Part shown: piece after piece, positions 28,061 to 39,310 of the stretch | Numbering within the stretch: the stretch's first letter is position 1 | Layout: every line of letters begins with the position of its first letter | Source: Lichtheimia corymbifera B2541 | Taxonomy: Eukaryota > Mucoromycota > Mucoromycetes > Mucorales > Lichtheimiaceae | Assembly (NCBI GenBank): GCA_000697475.1 | Contig: JNEU01001176.1 | Span: 167,533 to 231,532, forward strand | Direction: 5' to 3' | DNA length: 64,000 nt | Translations under genes and position numbers: made by a program | Notes under the pieces: generated by a model | Database searches by the model: none | Told to the model about the DNA's origin: nothing | What the model saw: only the letters and a program-made list of their open reading frames with translations

Positions 28061-28920
28061 ATTGACTATGATGGATGGAAATTGGGAAAGCGCCGGATTT
28101 ACGATTTATCGATGCAGTATGTATTTTCTTGGGATCGCCCATTTTGAACTTGAAACTTGGTCAGAAGGTTCGCTGAGTCATGCTGATCAACTCCATTCAT
28201 TTTAAAATCGCATGTTTCATTATGATGATTTTATGAATCGGGCGGCCCAAATATAGGGGAGACGATGGATGGACGAAACGCAAGTAGGGTGCATAGTGCA
28301 CCCCCCCGCCGTTGTCCTCCTCCATCGTGAAACTTGGTCAGACCGTGGGCTGCGACATGTTTATCAACTCCATTCATATTAAAGTCGCAGGCTTCATTGT
28401 GAGAAATAAAATGGGGGCGTCCGAGAATGAAAGGACGGGTATATATATAGGGTGGACGTCTCATAATGCCCATTTCGAACCTGAAAATTTCACACAAGAT
28501 GCTCTTGGACACGCTGATTAACTTTGTTATAATGAACACCTCACGCTTCATTTGAAAATCTTGAATGGGAGGGTGTAATGTGGGGTTTACTATGCCGGAC
28601 GGAAATTCCGCACCCGTCCAAATTGATGAAATATCGATTACTATGCATTACCTTGGGATTTCCTCTTTCGAACATGAAACTTTGTAAGAAGGTTCTCTGA
28701 GTCATGCTGATCAACTCTATTCATATCAAAACTGCACGCTTCATTTTGAGAACTTTGAATGCAAGCGGCCCAAATATAGGAGAGATGATGGATGATCGGC
28801 GGGAACGTCCCGAGATTGCCCACTTCCATCGTGAAACGTGCACATCAGATGCTGTCGACCACGACTAGTATCTTTATTCTCAAAGACCTCACGCTTCATT
28901 TTTAAACTTTCCATAAACAG
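27945..28920 (+). repeat. Tandem core units of about 150-190 bp, array 1
   Basis: Six units start at about 27952, 28147, 28322, 28475, 28668 and 28827. Each opens with GAACCTGAAACTT-like sequence and closes with CACGCTTCATT-like sequence, then has a variable spacer. The opening 90 bp is homologous to the arms of the foldback elements. Confidence 0.75.
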
Positions 28921-28929
28921 ATACTTCAT

Positions 28930-30300
28930 GTTTTACCGATATACAATAAGCGCGATGGAGCTGTTTGCTGCTGAATGATTGTGTCAAGAACGCTATAGGC
29001 AAGCTGATGAGCTGGGTGAAATGACACGTGGACACGTCGTGGTTGCACACGCCACTGACAAATTGCTATACATAAATGGGATGATGGTTGCCTTTAGAAA
29101 GGTTCGTAAACAGCATCCAATCAACAAGGTATATCAATGCAATTGGTTTGCACGCGCATCTATCACGGATGAGTGGTCTTTGATAGGGGTCACACATGGT
29201 TGCTCTAGCTGAAGAGATCATTCATGCAAGATGAGCTTTATTGATCCACTACTACTGCCACTACTACTGCTCCTATGTATAAGTCTATAGGTCGGTTGAG
29301 AATTGTGTGTGGCATAGGATCACGTGAAACACACGCCTGTGTGGATGAACACCTCCCTGGCAACAGCCTGATCCACATGACAATAGAGCTTGGTTGGTAT
29401 GGAGAAAGTGCCTGTTGAGTATATCCTTATTGCCTCATGCGATCGTTGCCATGCTGATTGGCTCGCTGCAGCTCGTCAATAGCCTTCTGCAATCGCTTCC
29501 AAAAGTCGACGTACGCAGCCGTAGCATTGCTCACTCGTGTCATTGGAGGTGGATAGAAGGGCGACGCTACCCATTGCTGACGCATGAAGCGAATAGACAA
29601 CCTTAGTCAAGGACTTGGATTACGATTCCGTTTGCTCATTAGCTCCACAAGCAAGAGAGACGAGTTCCTGGCAAAAGGATACAATGCATGATGCTCTGCG
29701 TTTCAAACGAGATCCCCGACTTAGCATCGCCCACTACAACTGTCCTTGGTAGATTATGTTTATTCCACGTCAAATTAAATAATGATACATTTGATTTCTA
29801 CTACTAGCAATGTTATTAATGTGGCACCTGGTCTTCCTGTACAATGTTCTCCTTGCTGTTGCTTTTGCTTCTCCTTTTGTAATTGTGTTTGTGTTTGATA
29901 ATTGAGATGTGTCATCTAAAATAAAGTCACTAAAGTTAGATATCATTAAAATGTAACGCATTGATTGATATACGTACGTGATCAGGCTCTCTGCTGTAGC
30001 TGTATCATTGATTGATGTCCAACTCCATCGCCAGACTTGTTTTTCGCCCCAGGGTCTTACATGAAGCCCAACTCCTTTGCCAGACTTGTTTTCGCCCTAT
30101 ATACTTGGGGTCTTACGCATGCTTCACCAAACTTGTCGGCTGTGCCTATAGATAACCATCATAAGTAAACCTTCCTTCAGCAATGCTCGCAACGATACTA
30201 TAGTTACATGATAATGATATAGTAGTCCGCTCCATTGAGAGTGCCTTGTTTGTATGATGATAGAAATTGCTTTGTCGCAGGAAGGTCATAAACCGTTGTC
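28930..30300. other. Gene-poor stretch with fragments of coding character
   Basis: A minus-strand frame at 29585-29427 starts with ATG and encodes 52 residues (holds YVDFWKRLQKAIDELQRANQ); it could be a last exon. A minus-strand frame at about 29790-29639 contains LPRTVVVGDAKSGISFE, which resembles the start of dynamin-type GTPase domains but has an altered P-loop. The two are not joined by a clear intron. I treat them as unproven gene remnants. Confidence 0.3.
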
Positions 30301-30305
30301 GTTGC

Positions 30306-30850
30306 CATATGCTTTTGTGATGTTCGCTTGTGATGTTCTTTGTGATGATGTTCGCTTGTGATGTGCCTTTGTGATGTTCTTTGTGATGATGTTTGCTTGT
30401 GATGTGCCTTTGTGATGTGCCTTTGTGATGTGCCTTTGTGATGTGCCTTTGTGATGTTCTTGTGTGATGTTCTTGTGTGATGTTCTTGTGTGATGTGCTT
30501 GTGTGATGATGTTCTTTTCTGATATTCTTTTCTGATATTCTTTTCTGATGATATTCTTTTCTGATGATATTCTTTTCTGATGATGTTCTTTTCTGATGAT
30601 GTTCTTTTCTGATGTTCTTTTCTGATGTTCTTTTCTGATGATGTTCTTTTCTGATGTTCTTTTCTGATGATGTTCTTTTCTGATATTCTTTTTTGATATT
30701 CTTTTCTGATGTTCTTTTCTGATGTTCTTTTGTGATGATCTTCTTTTCTGATATTCTTTTCTGATGATGTTCTTTTCTGATATGCTTTTGTGGTGATGTT
30801 CTTTGTTGTAATGCTTTGTTGTAATGCTTTGTTGTAATGCTTTGTTGATT
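30306..30850. repeat. Minisatellite of 13-16 bp units
   Basis: Units of TGATGTTCTTTTC (13 bp) with longer TGATGATGTTCTTTTC variants repeat for about 330 bp, flanked on the left by the related TGTGATGTGCCTT and on the right by GTAATGCTTTGTT repeats. Because 13 is not a multiple of three, all frames stay open and a long Lys/His-rich frame appears on the minus strand; I do not consider it a gene. Confidence 0.9.
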
Positions 30851-31209
30851 GAATGCCTATTAAACAAAGGCTGCTGGTTAGTTTCGTGGATGTATACCTA
30901 CTTGATCACTCACATACCATTTTGCCTTGTGGCTTGTTGTATAATAGGATTCCACTAGTGGTGTTGACGTGCGTGTGCTTTCGTACGATCGAGTTCCTGA
31001 CATGGTGGCTCCATACCAGATGTAACTTAATGAATGTGATAGTTGTCCATGCTTGCGATGATTATCTCAATATAGAGATCGTCCAACGGCAATGCCACTT
31101 CCAAAGTCGTGCCTCTCATTCCATCCGTTTGATTGCTTTGTGTTGTGTTCCTTGGTAAATTGATTGCCGCCAATATATGCTCACGCGAACTCCACCAAAA
31201 ATGTGTTGA

Positions 31210-32075
31210 CCCATGGAATAACTTCGAAAGAGAAGACCCGTGCCAACATCGATAATCTTTGTCATCCGCATTGGATCCACCACCAAAGAAAGTATACGGA
31301 GCCCTTGCCGATAGAGAAAGCTTGTATCAGTAAAGAAAGGACATGTGCCAAAATGGAAGTTGTTGTCATCCGCTTCGATTCGACCACCAGTAAAATAGAG
31401 AGATCTCACGCCAATAGAGACACTTGCACCAAGTTGATAGTCTTGTCATCCGCATCGGCTTCACCACCAATAATATGAAGAGAGAGCTCTTGCCAATAGA
31501 GAAAGGACGTGTGCCAAATTGATAGTCTTGTCATCCGCATCGGCTTCACCACCAAATAGAAGAGAGGACTTGTGCCAAGTTGATAGTCTCGTCATCCGCA
31601 TCGGCTTCGCCACCAATAAAAAGAAAAGAGAGCTCTTGCCAATAGAGAAAGGACGTTTGCCAAACTGATAGTCTTGTCATCCGCATCGTCTTTCCACCAA
31701 ATAGAAGAGAGGACTTGTGCCAAATTGATAGTCTCGTCATCCGCATCGGCTTCACCACCAATAAAAAGAAAAGAGAGCTCTTGCCAATAGAGAAAGGACG
31801 TGTGCCAAACTGATAGCCTTGTCATCCGCATCGTCTTCACCACCAATAAATGAAAGAGAGGACTTGTGCCAAGTTGATAGTCTTTGTCACCCGCATCGGC
31901 TTCACCACCAAAATAGAAGAGAGGACTTGTGTGCCAAATTGGTAGTCTTGTCATCCCCATCGGCTTCACCACCAAAATAGTAGAGAGATGTCATGGCAAT
32001 AGAGAGGCATGTCCCAAATTGATAGTCCTTGTCATCCACGTCGGCTCCGCCACCGATAAAAAGAAAAGAGAACTC
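31210..32075. repeat. Minisatellite, about 11 units of variable length (about 55-105 bp)
   Basis: The core GTCATCCGCATCGGCTTCAC recurs at about 31261, 31367, 31445, 31531, 31590, 31677, 31737, 31820, 31887, 31951 and 32030, each followed by CACCAA and an AGAGAGGAC/CTTGCCAA spacer. Spacing varies. The minus strand reads as GGEADADDKTINLA-like peptides, but frames break between units. Confidence 0.85.
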
Positions 32076-32404
32076 TTCCTCAAAAGAGCAGGAGCCCTCA
32101 CTCTGGCTTCAGGAAGAACCCACAACACCAGAAACAGAACGTGACATCCCAGTACACCAGTGCATCTATAAATGAAGGAATCAAGCATGCAGGATTTACA
32201 CCCTTCAAGAGAATCCTACACACAACGCCTACCACTTCGAGAGCGCTACCATGTGGACCACGTACCATTCCAGGACCCAAGCCCAAACTACGATGCCCGT
32301 GCAAGTCGATGCCTTGATGCCTTTTTTTTCAAGTACCCACTTCAAAGATGATTACCGCTTGTGCCCAAACACCATCATCCAAAAATGCAAGGGCGGCCAA
32401 ACTA

Positions 32405-32869
32405 TGTAGGGATGTATCACAGCATATATACATACACTATGACCCACCCCCACAATAAAAGACAAAAGATGATTAGCATAATGTATCCAAGCAGTGTCAC
32501 TGACTTCAACTTGCCTTTTCAAGTCCAATCCCATGCCCCAGTGGGTAACAAGATGATGATGAGTGAATCGCCCTTTGGCTCTTGATCCACGAGTAGGCGA
32601 CACCGCAAATGCTTTGTGACTTAATCGTAGCCGGGTTACAAGGGAACGGAACAGTACGTCATCCCCATGGTATCGCCCTAAAAGTGATAGGCGTTGACGT
32701 GAGGACTCTCCCGTCGGGATACCTACATGTTGATCCTTCCGTATGTGCGAGCAGCTGGCATATATAAAGGGCTGAGAAGCACGCCTGAATCCGGGTTGGG
32801 GTTTTCCATCCACCAAGCTCTCTCGCAACTCTTGCTGAGATCCTCATGCCACCGGAATGGTCATCTACA
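32405..32869. mobile_element. Possible solo LTR
   Basis: The segment starts TGTAG and ends CTACA, has a TATATAAAG at 32761-32769 placed as an LTR promoter would be, and is about 465 bp. The flanking 5-bp sequences do not match (AACTA and TAATA), so there is no target-site duplication, and no internal retroelement genes are present. The ID is tentative. Confidence 0.25.
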
Positions 32870-32934
32870 TAATATACATGTGAGTCATGCTGTCATTGGA
32901 TCATTGTGCACATAGTATATGTAACTTACTATCT

Positions 32935-35021
32935 TTAGTCTTCAAAGACTACTGCATCATATGGGTCTTCATCATCAAAGCCCAAAATTTCTCCGAGGAT
33001 ATCATCCCCACCCATGACTAAAGCACCAGAGGTTAGTATCATATAGAGTCCAATCTCCATACTGAGTAGGTATACTTACATGAATCAGATCCAGCCGCAT
33101 ATTCTTGGATGATGGATGATGGTGGTGCGGGCTGTTCTGCTGCCGATGACGGCAATGCGGATGATGATGGTGATGACGGTGGTAATGGCGGTGGTGATGA
33201 TGATATTAATGGAGGTGGTAGTGGTGGCGGTGATGATGATGAGGTATATGATGGCGGTAGTGATGGTGATAGCAAAAACGCCAAAAAGGATGATGGTAAT
33301 GGTGATGATGATGGTGGTGGTGGTGATGATGATGATGATGATGATGATGCTAATGCTGATGCTGATGATAATAATGATGATAATAATGATGGCGATGTTG
33401 GTGTTGGTGATGCTAATGATGGTGGTTGTGGTGGCGGTATTAATGGTGGTGGTCTTGGCGGTGATGGTGGTGGTCTTTGAAGCGGTGGTGGTGGTGTGTC
33501 CCCACTTGGTCTCTGCCATCTCAGGCGACTTCGAGGTCGAAATGCTGGCCTTCGGAACTGCAACCGTTGTCGGTTATTGCTGCTACCTGTGCTTGACGCA
33601 ACAGGTATTGCTGATGCTGCTGCTGGTGCTGATGCTGCTGCAACTACTGCTGCTACTACTACTTCCGGTGTGGCCTCCGGATAGATGATGGGTGGTGATG
33701 GGATCGCCTGGGTATACAAAATCGGTGGAGGTGGAGGTGGCAATGGCACTTGTGGCGGTGGTGGCGGTGGTGGTGGTGGCAATGCCGCTTGTGGTGGTGG
33801 TGAAGATGGTGGCGATCCCATCAAAACGTCTTGCAAGTCTTGCACTTGTGGCTCTGGGGCACCTACGTCCCCTATAAAGTTAAAAAAAAGATGAGTTAAT
33901 ATAAAACAATGTCATTTGGTATCAATTCCAATATGCAATGCACTTACCATTCTGCACGATTTCTCGTGGTTCTTCTGGCGTACCAGGTACTGCATCGGGT
34001 ATCTCGGTGTCTGGCTCATAAATGTCGAGCGTGCTCAGAGCTTGGCCTACAAAGAAAATCAGTTAGTATCAAAGTTTTGTTGAAAAGACGTTCATAAAGA
34101 ATACTTACAAAGCTCGTCAATGGATGCAGATGATGATGCATATGATGATGATGATGATGATGATGATGCGGATGAGGATGAAGATGATGCAGATGAAGAT
34201 GATGCAGATGAAGATGATGCAGATGAAGACGATGCCGATGAGGATGAAGAAGATGCAGATGAAGATGAAGAAGATGCAGATGACGATGAAGATGCAGATG
34301 AAGATGAAGAAGATGCAGATGACGATGAAGAAGATGCAGATGACGATGAAGAAGATGCAGATGCTGATGATGATGATGATGCTGATGCTGATGCTGACGT
34401 TGTTGATGTAGTAGTAGTAGCAGAATTTGGTGCCGGCAAGCCGCGCACATGCTGCATGGCTTTATGCATAGCCATTCCTCGAAGCAACTTTGGTGGAGAC
34501 CGTGTGCTTGTAACTTGCTTGGATGGTTTGAACAAATCCACAGCTGATGAAGAGTAGTTAACTACTGCATCACCCTCCAAGGCCGACATGTTGCCATGAT
34601 GACGGGGCACTTGTACTACTGGTCGTGTAGAAAACAACATACCAGGATACTCGCAGGCTTGCGCCTTGCAGCGAACCACTGGAGCTACCCAGGGTTGGTT
34701 GGTCAAAACAACAGGGCTAGTAGGCACCTGTGTCGAATCACCACTTACCTCTCGATCCGCCCGCAACGGCACGCCGGCCGAGCAGTCAGAATTGCAAGCA
34801 ATCGGGACGTGAGTCGACCGATTGTTGGGGCGCGAAAGCCCCCACCGAACCAACGGGAAAACGACACCGAAAAAGAAGGCAATTGGCATCACCCACATGA
34901 AGTGTACTTCTTCGAAAAGGTTGCACTTCAATGCGGTGAGCACGAGCACGAGGGGGAAAAAGCGAGCCGGTTCTTGATGAACTTGAGATGGCATTGCGGA
35001 AAGAGGAGGAACTGTCTCCAT
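32935..35021 (-). CDS. Ser/Ala- and Pro-rich disordered protein
   Basis: Four exons join in phase: 35021-34109, 34046-33948, 33871-33080 and 33017-32935, giving 628 residues. Exon 1 encodes a hydrophobic stretch (about residues 35-60) and then about 90 residues of almost pure Ser/Ala. Exon 3 begins with runs of up to nine Pro and continues with Pro/Ser runs. The C-terminus is acidic (DDILGEILGFDDEDPYD). Poly-Pro runs of this kind bind profilin or SH3/WW domains in actin regulators, but no WH2 or FH2 domain is visible, so no function is assigned. Consistent phases and splice sites support a real gene despite the low complexity; the N-terminal 100 residues are the least certain part. Confidence 0.6.
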
Positions 35022-35116
35022 GGAAACTCAAAGTCAACTTAAGTACACCCCGCCCCACTGAGTGCCATTTCACCCCCTCTCGATCTTACTTTGCAAATGG
35101 CACATTACCAAGTCGA

Positions 35117-35375
35117 TTTACGTGTAGAATTGTCTGTAGATCACGATACTGTAGTTTATTTTAATAAACGGGGTGTTTTGGAAGCAAACGGAAGCGTCAA
35201 AGTTTCATAGCAACCATAGTGCAGGTTGCCCTTCTTCCTTTATTTCTCTTTATACATGGCGTGTCATGGAGACTTTTTACGTGTAGAATGGTGCGTACAA
35301 CTCGAAAATGTGCTTTATTACACCAAAAAGCAGAGCTACTGGATGCAACGAGCGCGTCAAAGCTCTATAGCTACC
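35117..35375. repeat. Tandem duplication, period about 159 bp
   Basis: 35117-35215 and 35276-35375 share an opening ACGTGTAGAAT and a closing segment (GCGTCAAAG...ATAGC.ACCA) with diverged middles. It lies just upstream of the disordered-protein gene. Confidence 0.5.
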
Positions 35376-37120
35376 ACGTTATATAGAGGAAAATCTCTAG
35401 AATTCCAGTATGAGACTTGACATGATACCAGCAGGTACTTTCAGATCCAGTGATCATTTTTTTTCTCACAAAGGCACCATAGTTGTTTATAGAAATTTCG
35501 AGTAATGATTGATTCAATGACGCGTCTTCATATAACAGTATGCCTTGTAGGCCTGTGCTCGATGGTTTGGCTATCAAAACCAGACGTCGACATGTAGGGA
35601 GCTTGTTTTAAAAAGCACTTTTCTGAAGCCATCATCCACCACTAACAAACAACACTTTTGAAATAGCAATAATCACCATCACAGCCAAAGCTTGAGAGAA
35701 ATCATAAAACTGCCAATATATCCAAAATCTGCGTGATCAAATGGAACGCCTTGTTGAGACAAAAAGAATGATTATCAGCTTGCCTGGAAGTAGACACTGA
35801 CAAACTTCAGCCTAAAAGGTCGCATCAATATCAATCTCACTCACCTCAAGGCTCATACGTACCTTGACAGGCAACAGTTTCCTATGCCCTCGTCATTTTT
35901 GTTCTCACAAAGGCATTATATTTACTTGTACAATTATCGATACGGGCTATCACAGGCGGACGTTAGTTGCAGGAAAGGGGAAGGTGCTATTATGCGTCCT
36001 CCACCAATAGGATTGTCCCTTGAAGTTCAGACTTCTGGTACACAAACACGCCCCGCTGCATCGTTGGCTCTCTCAGGATCTATATACTTGACAATGAGCA
36101 AAGGCCACTTTACATGTAGCATCATGCTTATAGCATAGTAAAACATAAGACGGTTATATCTTAAAACCTTACAATGAAGCGTGAATAGCATCCTTGTGAT
36201 GTGCTTAAATAAAATGGATAACAAGCCTTCCTGTTTTATCACTGGATACCACAACCCATCAATGACCTTTGGTAAGTCTCAAGGTTATCTTTATGTGTTT
36301 CCTAACTCATGGATTCATCTAACATGTAGCTCACCTCTTTGCTTTACCGCTTGGTGTCCTCATTGCTGCTTAATGACATTTGGCTATGTTTCCTTGATGG
36401 ACCTTGTGGTAGGTATAGCTATCATTTATATCCCTCTTCGTTTGTATATTATGGGTGCATACGTTATTAAAAGGATACCTTGATACTGCTATTGATCCAT
36501 CCCAGAGACAGCACACGTTTATGCTAGCTACGGCACGGTCACTTATTGGCGGAAGAGACCTTTCCTTTAGCTTTACTTTGCAAAACATCTTTAGTGATAA
36601 AAGGTATCAATCCCTTAATTCATCAAAGCAAAAAGCGAATCCTAGTTGCCGTACTCAACATTCTGTTTTGTTCTGTTTATTACTAATCTGCCCCCTGACA
36701 ATGCGTAAATGGGGTTGAATCCCAGTCTATTAATTCAGAGTTCCCTGACGGCCCCATGGTAGGGACGTGAAATCGATTCAATGGTCATGCACAGCTAACT
36801 TATTTTAGTAGGCATCGATAGCCGGGTTCTCCGAAAATGGGTGGCCAAAGCCAGCAAACAACGCGAACCAAGCCTTTGGTGTCGGAAATTCTTTAACAGT
36901 GTAAGACCTTGTTTTCCAGAATTGATCATAGTAGTATTTTGGTAATCGGGGTATTGATCATGATAGAGTGATCTCATGAGAAGCTTGAGGTAGCAGGATA
37001 TTGCATCATGGTATGGAATGTAAAGAAACGTAAAGAAACTGGGCGGGCATTCCAGGATGGGGTTGTCGGTGTGTTGTTTCAAAGTGATGTCATTCATGCG
37101 TCAAACGGCATGAAACAGAA
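35376..37120. other. Intergenic region
   Basis: Apart from the decayed repeat at 36.0-36.2 kb no gene is supported. An open stretch at 36214-36483 has a good GTAAGT...TAG intron (about 36272-36330) but gives only about 30 residues when spliced, so I leave it out. Confidence 0.4.
35990..36185. repeat. Degenerate foldback-family copy
   Basis: Recognisable pieces are CACAAACACGCCCC, CTTGACAATGAGCAAAGG, GTAGCATCATGCTTATAGCAT and CTTACAATGAAGCGTG, in the same order as in the 25 kb and 49 kb copies. Much of the unit is lost or changed. Confidence 0.6.
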
Positions 37121-37127
37121 TATAAAA
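37121..37127 (+). promoter_or_regulatory. TATA box for RTC3
   Basis: TATAAAA lies 68-74 nt upstream of the RTC3 ATG. Confidence 0.5.
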
Positions 37128-37194
37128 ATCCCAAGTGCATCTTCCCCCAAGACAATAGCTTTCTCATCAAACAACAAGAAGAAAACACAACACA

Positions 37195-37592
37195 ATGTCA
37201 GCTACCAAGGTCGTTTACAAGAGTGACAATGATCAAGAATTCTTTGTCTTTACCAATCCCGGAGAAGTATCAAAATGGCGCAAAGATAAATCTATTCCAT
37301 TGGTCGATGTTGTTCAATGTAAGTGAAGGAAAAGAGCCGTTTTATTATCTTGTCGGTACTCATTTTCTACATAATACGTAGCATTTGATGTCTTTACCAC
37401 GCCCACTGGCTCCCAAACCGGTACTGCTGAGAGACCCTCGAAGGGAATACTAGAGTAAGTTTAATAGTAGGATGATATATGTAAGGAGAAAGTATGGCTG
37501 ATTGCAAATGGATTAGGAGCGCTTTTAATACTTCAAAGAAGGAAGATGTCGTCCGACAAATTGTGGAAGTGGGTGAAGAGAAGAACATGTAA
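37195..37592 (+). CDS. RTC3: RTC3-like protein (SBDS N-terminal fold)
   Basis: Three exons join in phase: 37195-37318, 37382-37454 and 37517-37592, giving 90 residues. The protein is a stand-alone copy of the first domain of SBDS/Sdo1: a VVYKSDNDQEFFVF strand, a KDKSIPLVDVV helix, the SFDVFTTP strand, then KGILE and FNTSKKEDVV. This matches yeast Rtc3/Hgh2 (111 residues), linked genetically to RNA metabolism and telomere capping. It may bind RNA, as SBDS does, but lacks the other two SBDS domains, so it is not the ribosome-maturation factor itself. The promoter has a TATA box. Confidence 0.85.
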
Positions 37593-37797
37593 ATCATCAT
37601 CCAATGCTTGTATGTAAATAGTAACAATAAACAATGACCAAGGAGTGTCACAGCTTTATATAAATGGGTGAAAACAGTTAGGAGACTACCAAAGCAAATG
37701 CATCCCTTTCCAATCCTCCCCCTTATTGATATATATCATATCGGCGTCTACTTTGATATGCTCCTCCTCACTCTTCTTTTCTTGGCTCTTCTTCAAC

Positions 37798-39088
37798 ATG
37801 ACCACAGCTGACACGACGCCATTCAGTGAACGAGAATCTCATTCTTTTTCTTCATCAAGCACTCGTCACCTTTCCATTCACGAGCTTATGCATTATGACA
37901 TGAAGGGAGAGTCGCTTCGGCCTATCGAGATTGCAGGCGAATCTGATTCCGACAAGGACCTTGTCATCAACACCTTGACCGAGTCACTTCAAATACACAA
38001 AGAGATAATGGAACGACTGCACAGTGAACGAGAAGCGTTTATTGAGAAGATGGAGAGAGAACGTAACGAGGAACAAGAGACAACGCGTAAGGAGAAGGAG
38101 CAAGCATTACAAGCTATGGAAGAGCAACTTGAACGATACGAGCGTCTTGAATCAGCGTATAATCTGGTGGTGGCCGAGCTTGAGACCAAGAAGACTGAAT
38201 ACAAAAAGATGGAGAGCCGATTCTATGACCATGTGCGCAGGTGGGTTGTTGTTTTGTGTGTGAATGGTGGTGGTGGTGGTGGTGGTGGTCTCAAGAATGT
38301 TAAGGACATTGGACTCATGGTTACACAGCATACGTCCTACCGATGACGACCTATCAACCATCCAATACGAGATCACTCATTTGACAAGTCAACTCAACAA
38401 CTTTTGCATGGGTCTCAAGTCAAAGATGGATCGATCGGGTGGCACTGCTTTTGTATTGAAACGTTGGCATCATCGAGAACATGATATTCGGCAATGCTTT
38501 TTAAGCCATGACGATGAACGATTGGACCCTGGTGTGCTTACTCTATTTACGGAAAAGTTTGTCATGGAAATTCTCCGCAGCGAGCTTTTTGATCAGCCTA
38601 TTCATGCCGGTGTATCCATCAATGACACTTTCAAGACACTCAGCGACTGGATCGAGGAACGCAATTCACATTGGGCGAATCGGTTACGACAACAAGTCAG
38701 TGCCCTCGTTGTAAGACAACCGGGTGAAGATGAAAAAGCCAACATGGATAAAGCCCTCGCTACCATTGTCGACACTATTCTCGATCAGCTTTCAGAAATG
38801 TATCCTCGTATCAAGGATGGTGATAACCAACGCAAAAAGGTCGACAGCATTGTTTCTCGTGCAGCCAAGCTCAATCTTGCCATGAAGGGACAGGAAATTA
38901 AAGTGTTTTGCCCCAACATTGAAGAAGGTGTGGCACGTTTTGATGAAACGATGATGAAACCATCCAGCAAAAGTGATCCAGAAGGCATTGTCATGTTTAC
39001 CGTTTCACCTGCGTTTGTGGCATTGGATCCCAAGGATGATGATCACGGATTTGTTATACCCGGCAAAGTGTTTTGTAAAAGTGGATAG
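37798..39088 (+). CDS. Hypothetical coiled-coil protein
   Basis: Two exons, 37798-38240 and 38329-39088, join in phase and give 400 residues. Residues about 60-145 are a strong coiled coil (KEIMERL..., EKEQALQAMEEQLERYERLE). The C-terminal 250 residues form a globular, mainly helical region with LTSQLNNFCMGLK, DDERLDPGVLTLF and WIEERNSHWANRLRQQV. There are no membrane segments or catalytic motifs that I recognise. The 88-nt intron contains a GGT run. The layout (N-terminal disordered segment, coiled coil, helical domain) suggests a scaffold or cytoskeletal adaptor; that is inference. Confidence 0.75.
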
Positions 39089-39310
39089 TTTTTTATTATG
39101 CATGGATATACCAATAAAATAGGCGTGCTTGTAATCCAAGGACTATGTACATATCATGCATCTATAGAGTCACGTGTATAGAGTGGTAGCCACGTGCGCA
39201 GGATGTCGGTGTGACAAAACTTGTGGCTTTTTGAAAGGTAAAGGGCGGCTGGGTCGCATTTTTACAAAACTCTCTTCACCTCTTTGTTTTACTTCCCCCC
39301 GAAGCTCAAT

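Noticed and set aside
30286..30867. 193-codon minus-strand frame rich in Lys/His/Gln
   Set aside because: Entirely made of 13-16 bp minisatellite units with no stops in any frame.
32352..32828. 158-codon minus-strand frame
   Set aside because: Lies in the LTR-like segment, has no family likeness, and the TATA box sits inside it.
33109..34557. Plus-strand Asp/Gly-rich and Met-rich frames
   Set aside because: They are the reverse of Ser/Pro-coding exons of the minus-strand gene, whose four exons join in phase.
36181..36718. Plus-strand frames with membrane-like segments
   Set aside because: Splicing the one good intron truncates the product to about 30 residues and the rest lacks starts and family likeness.
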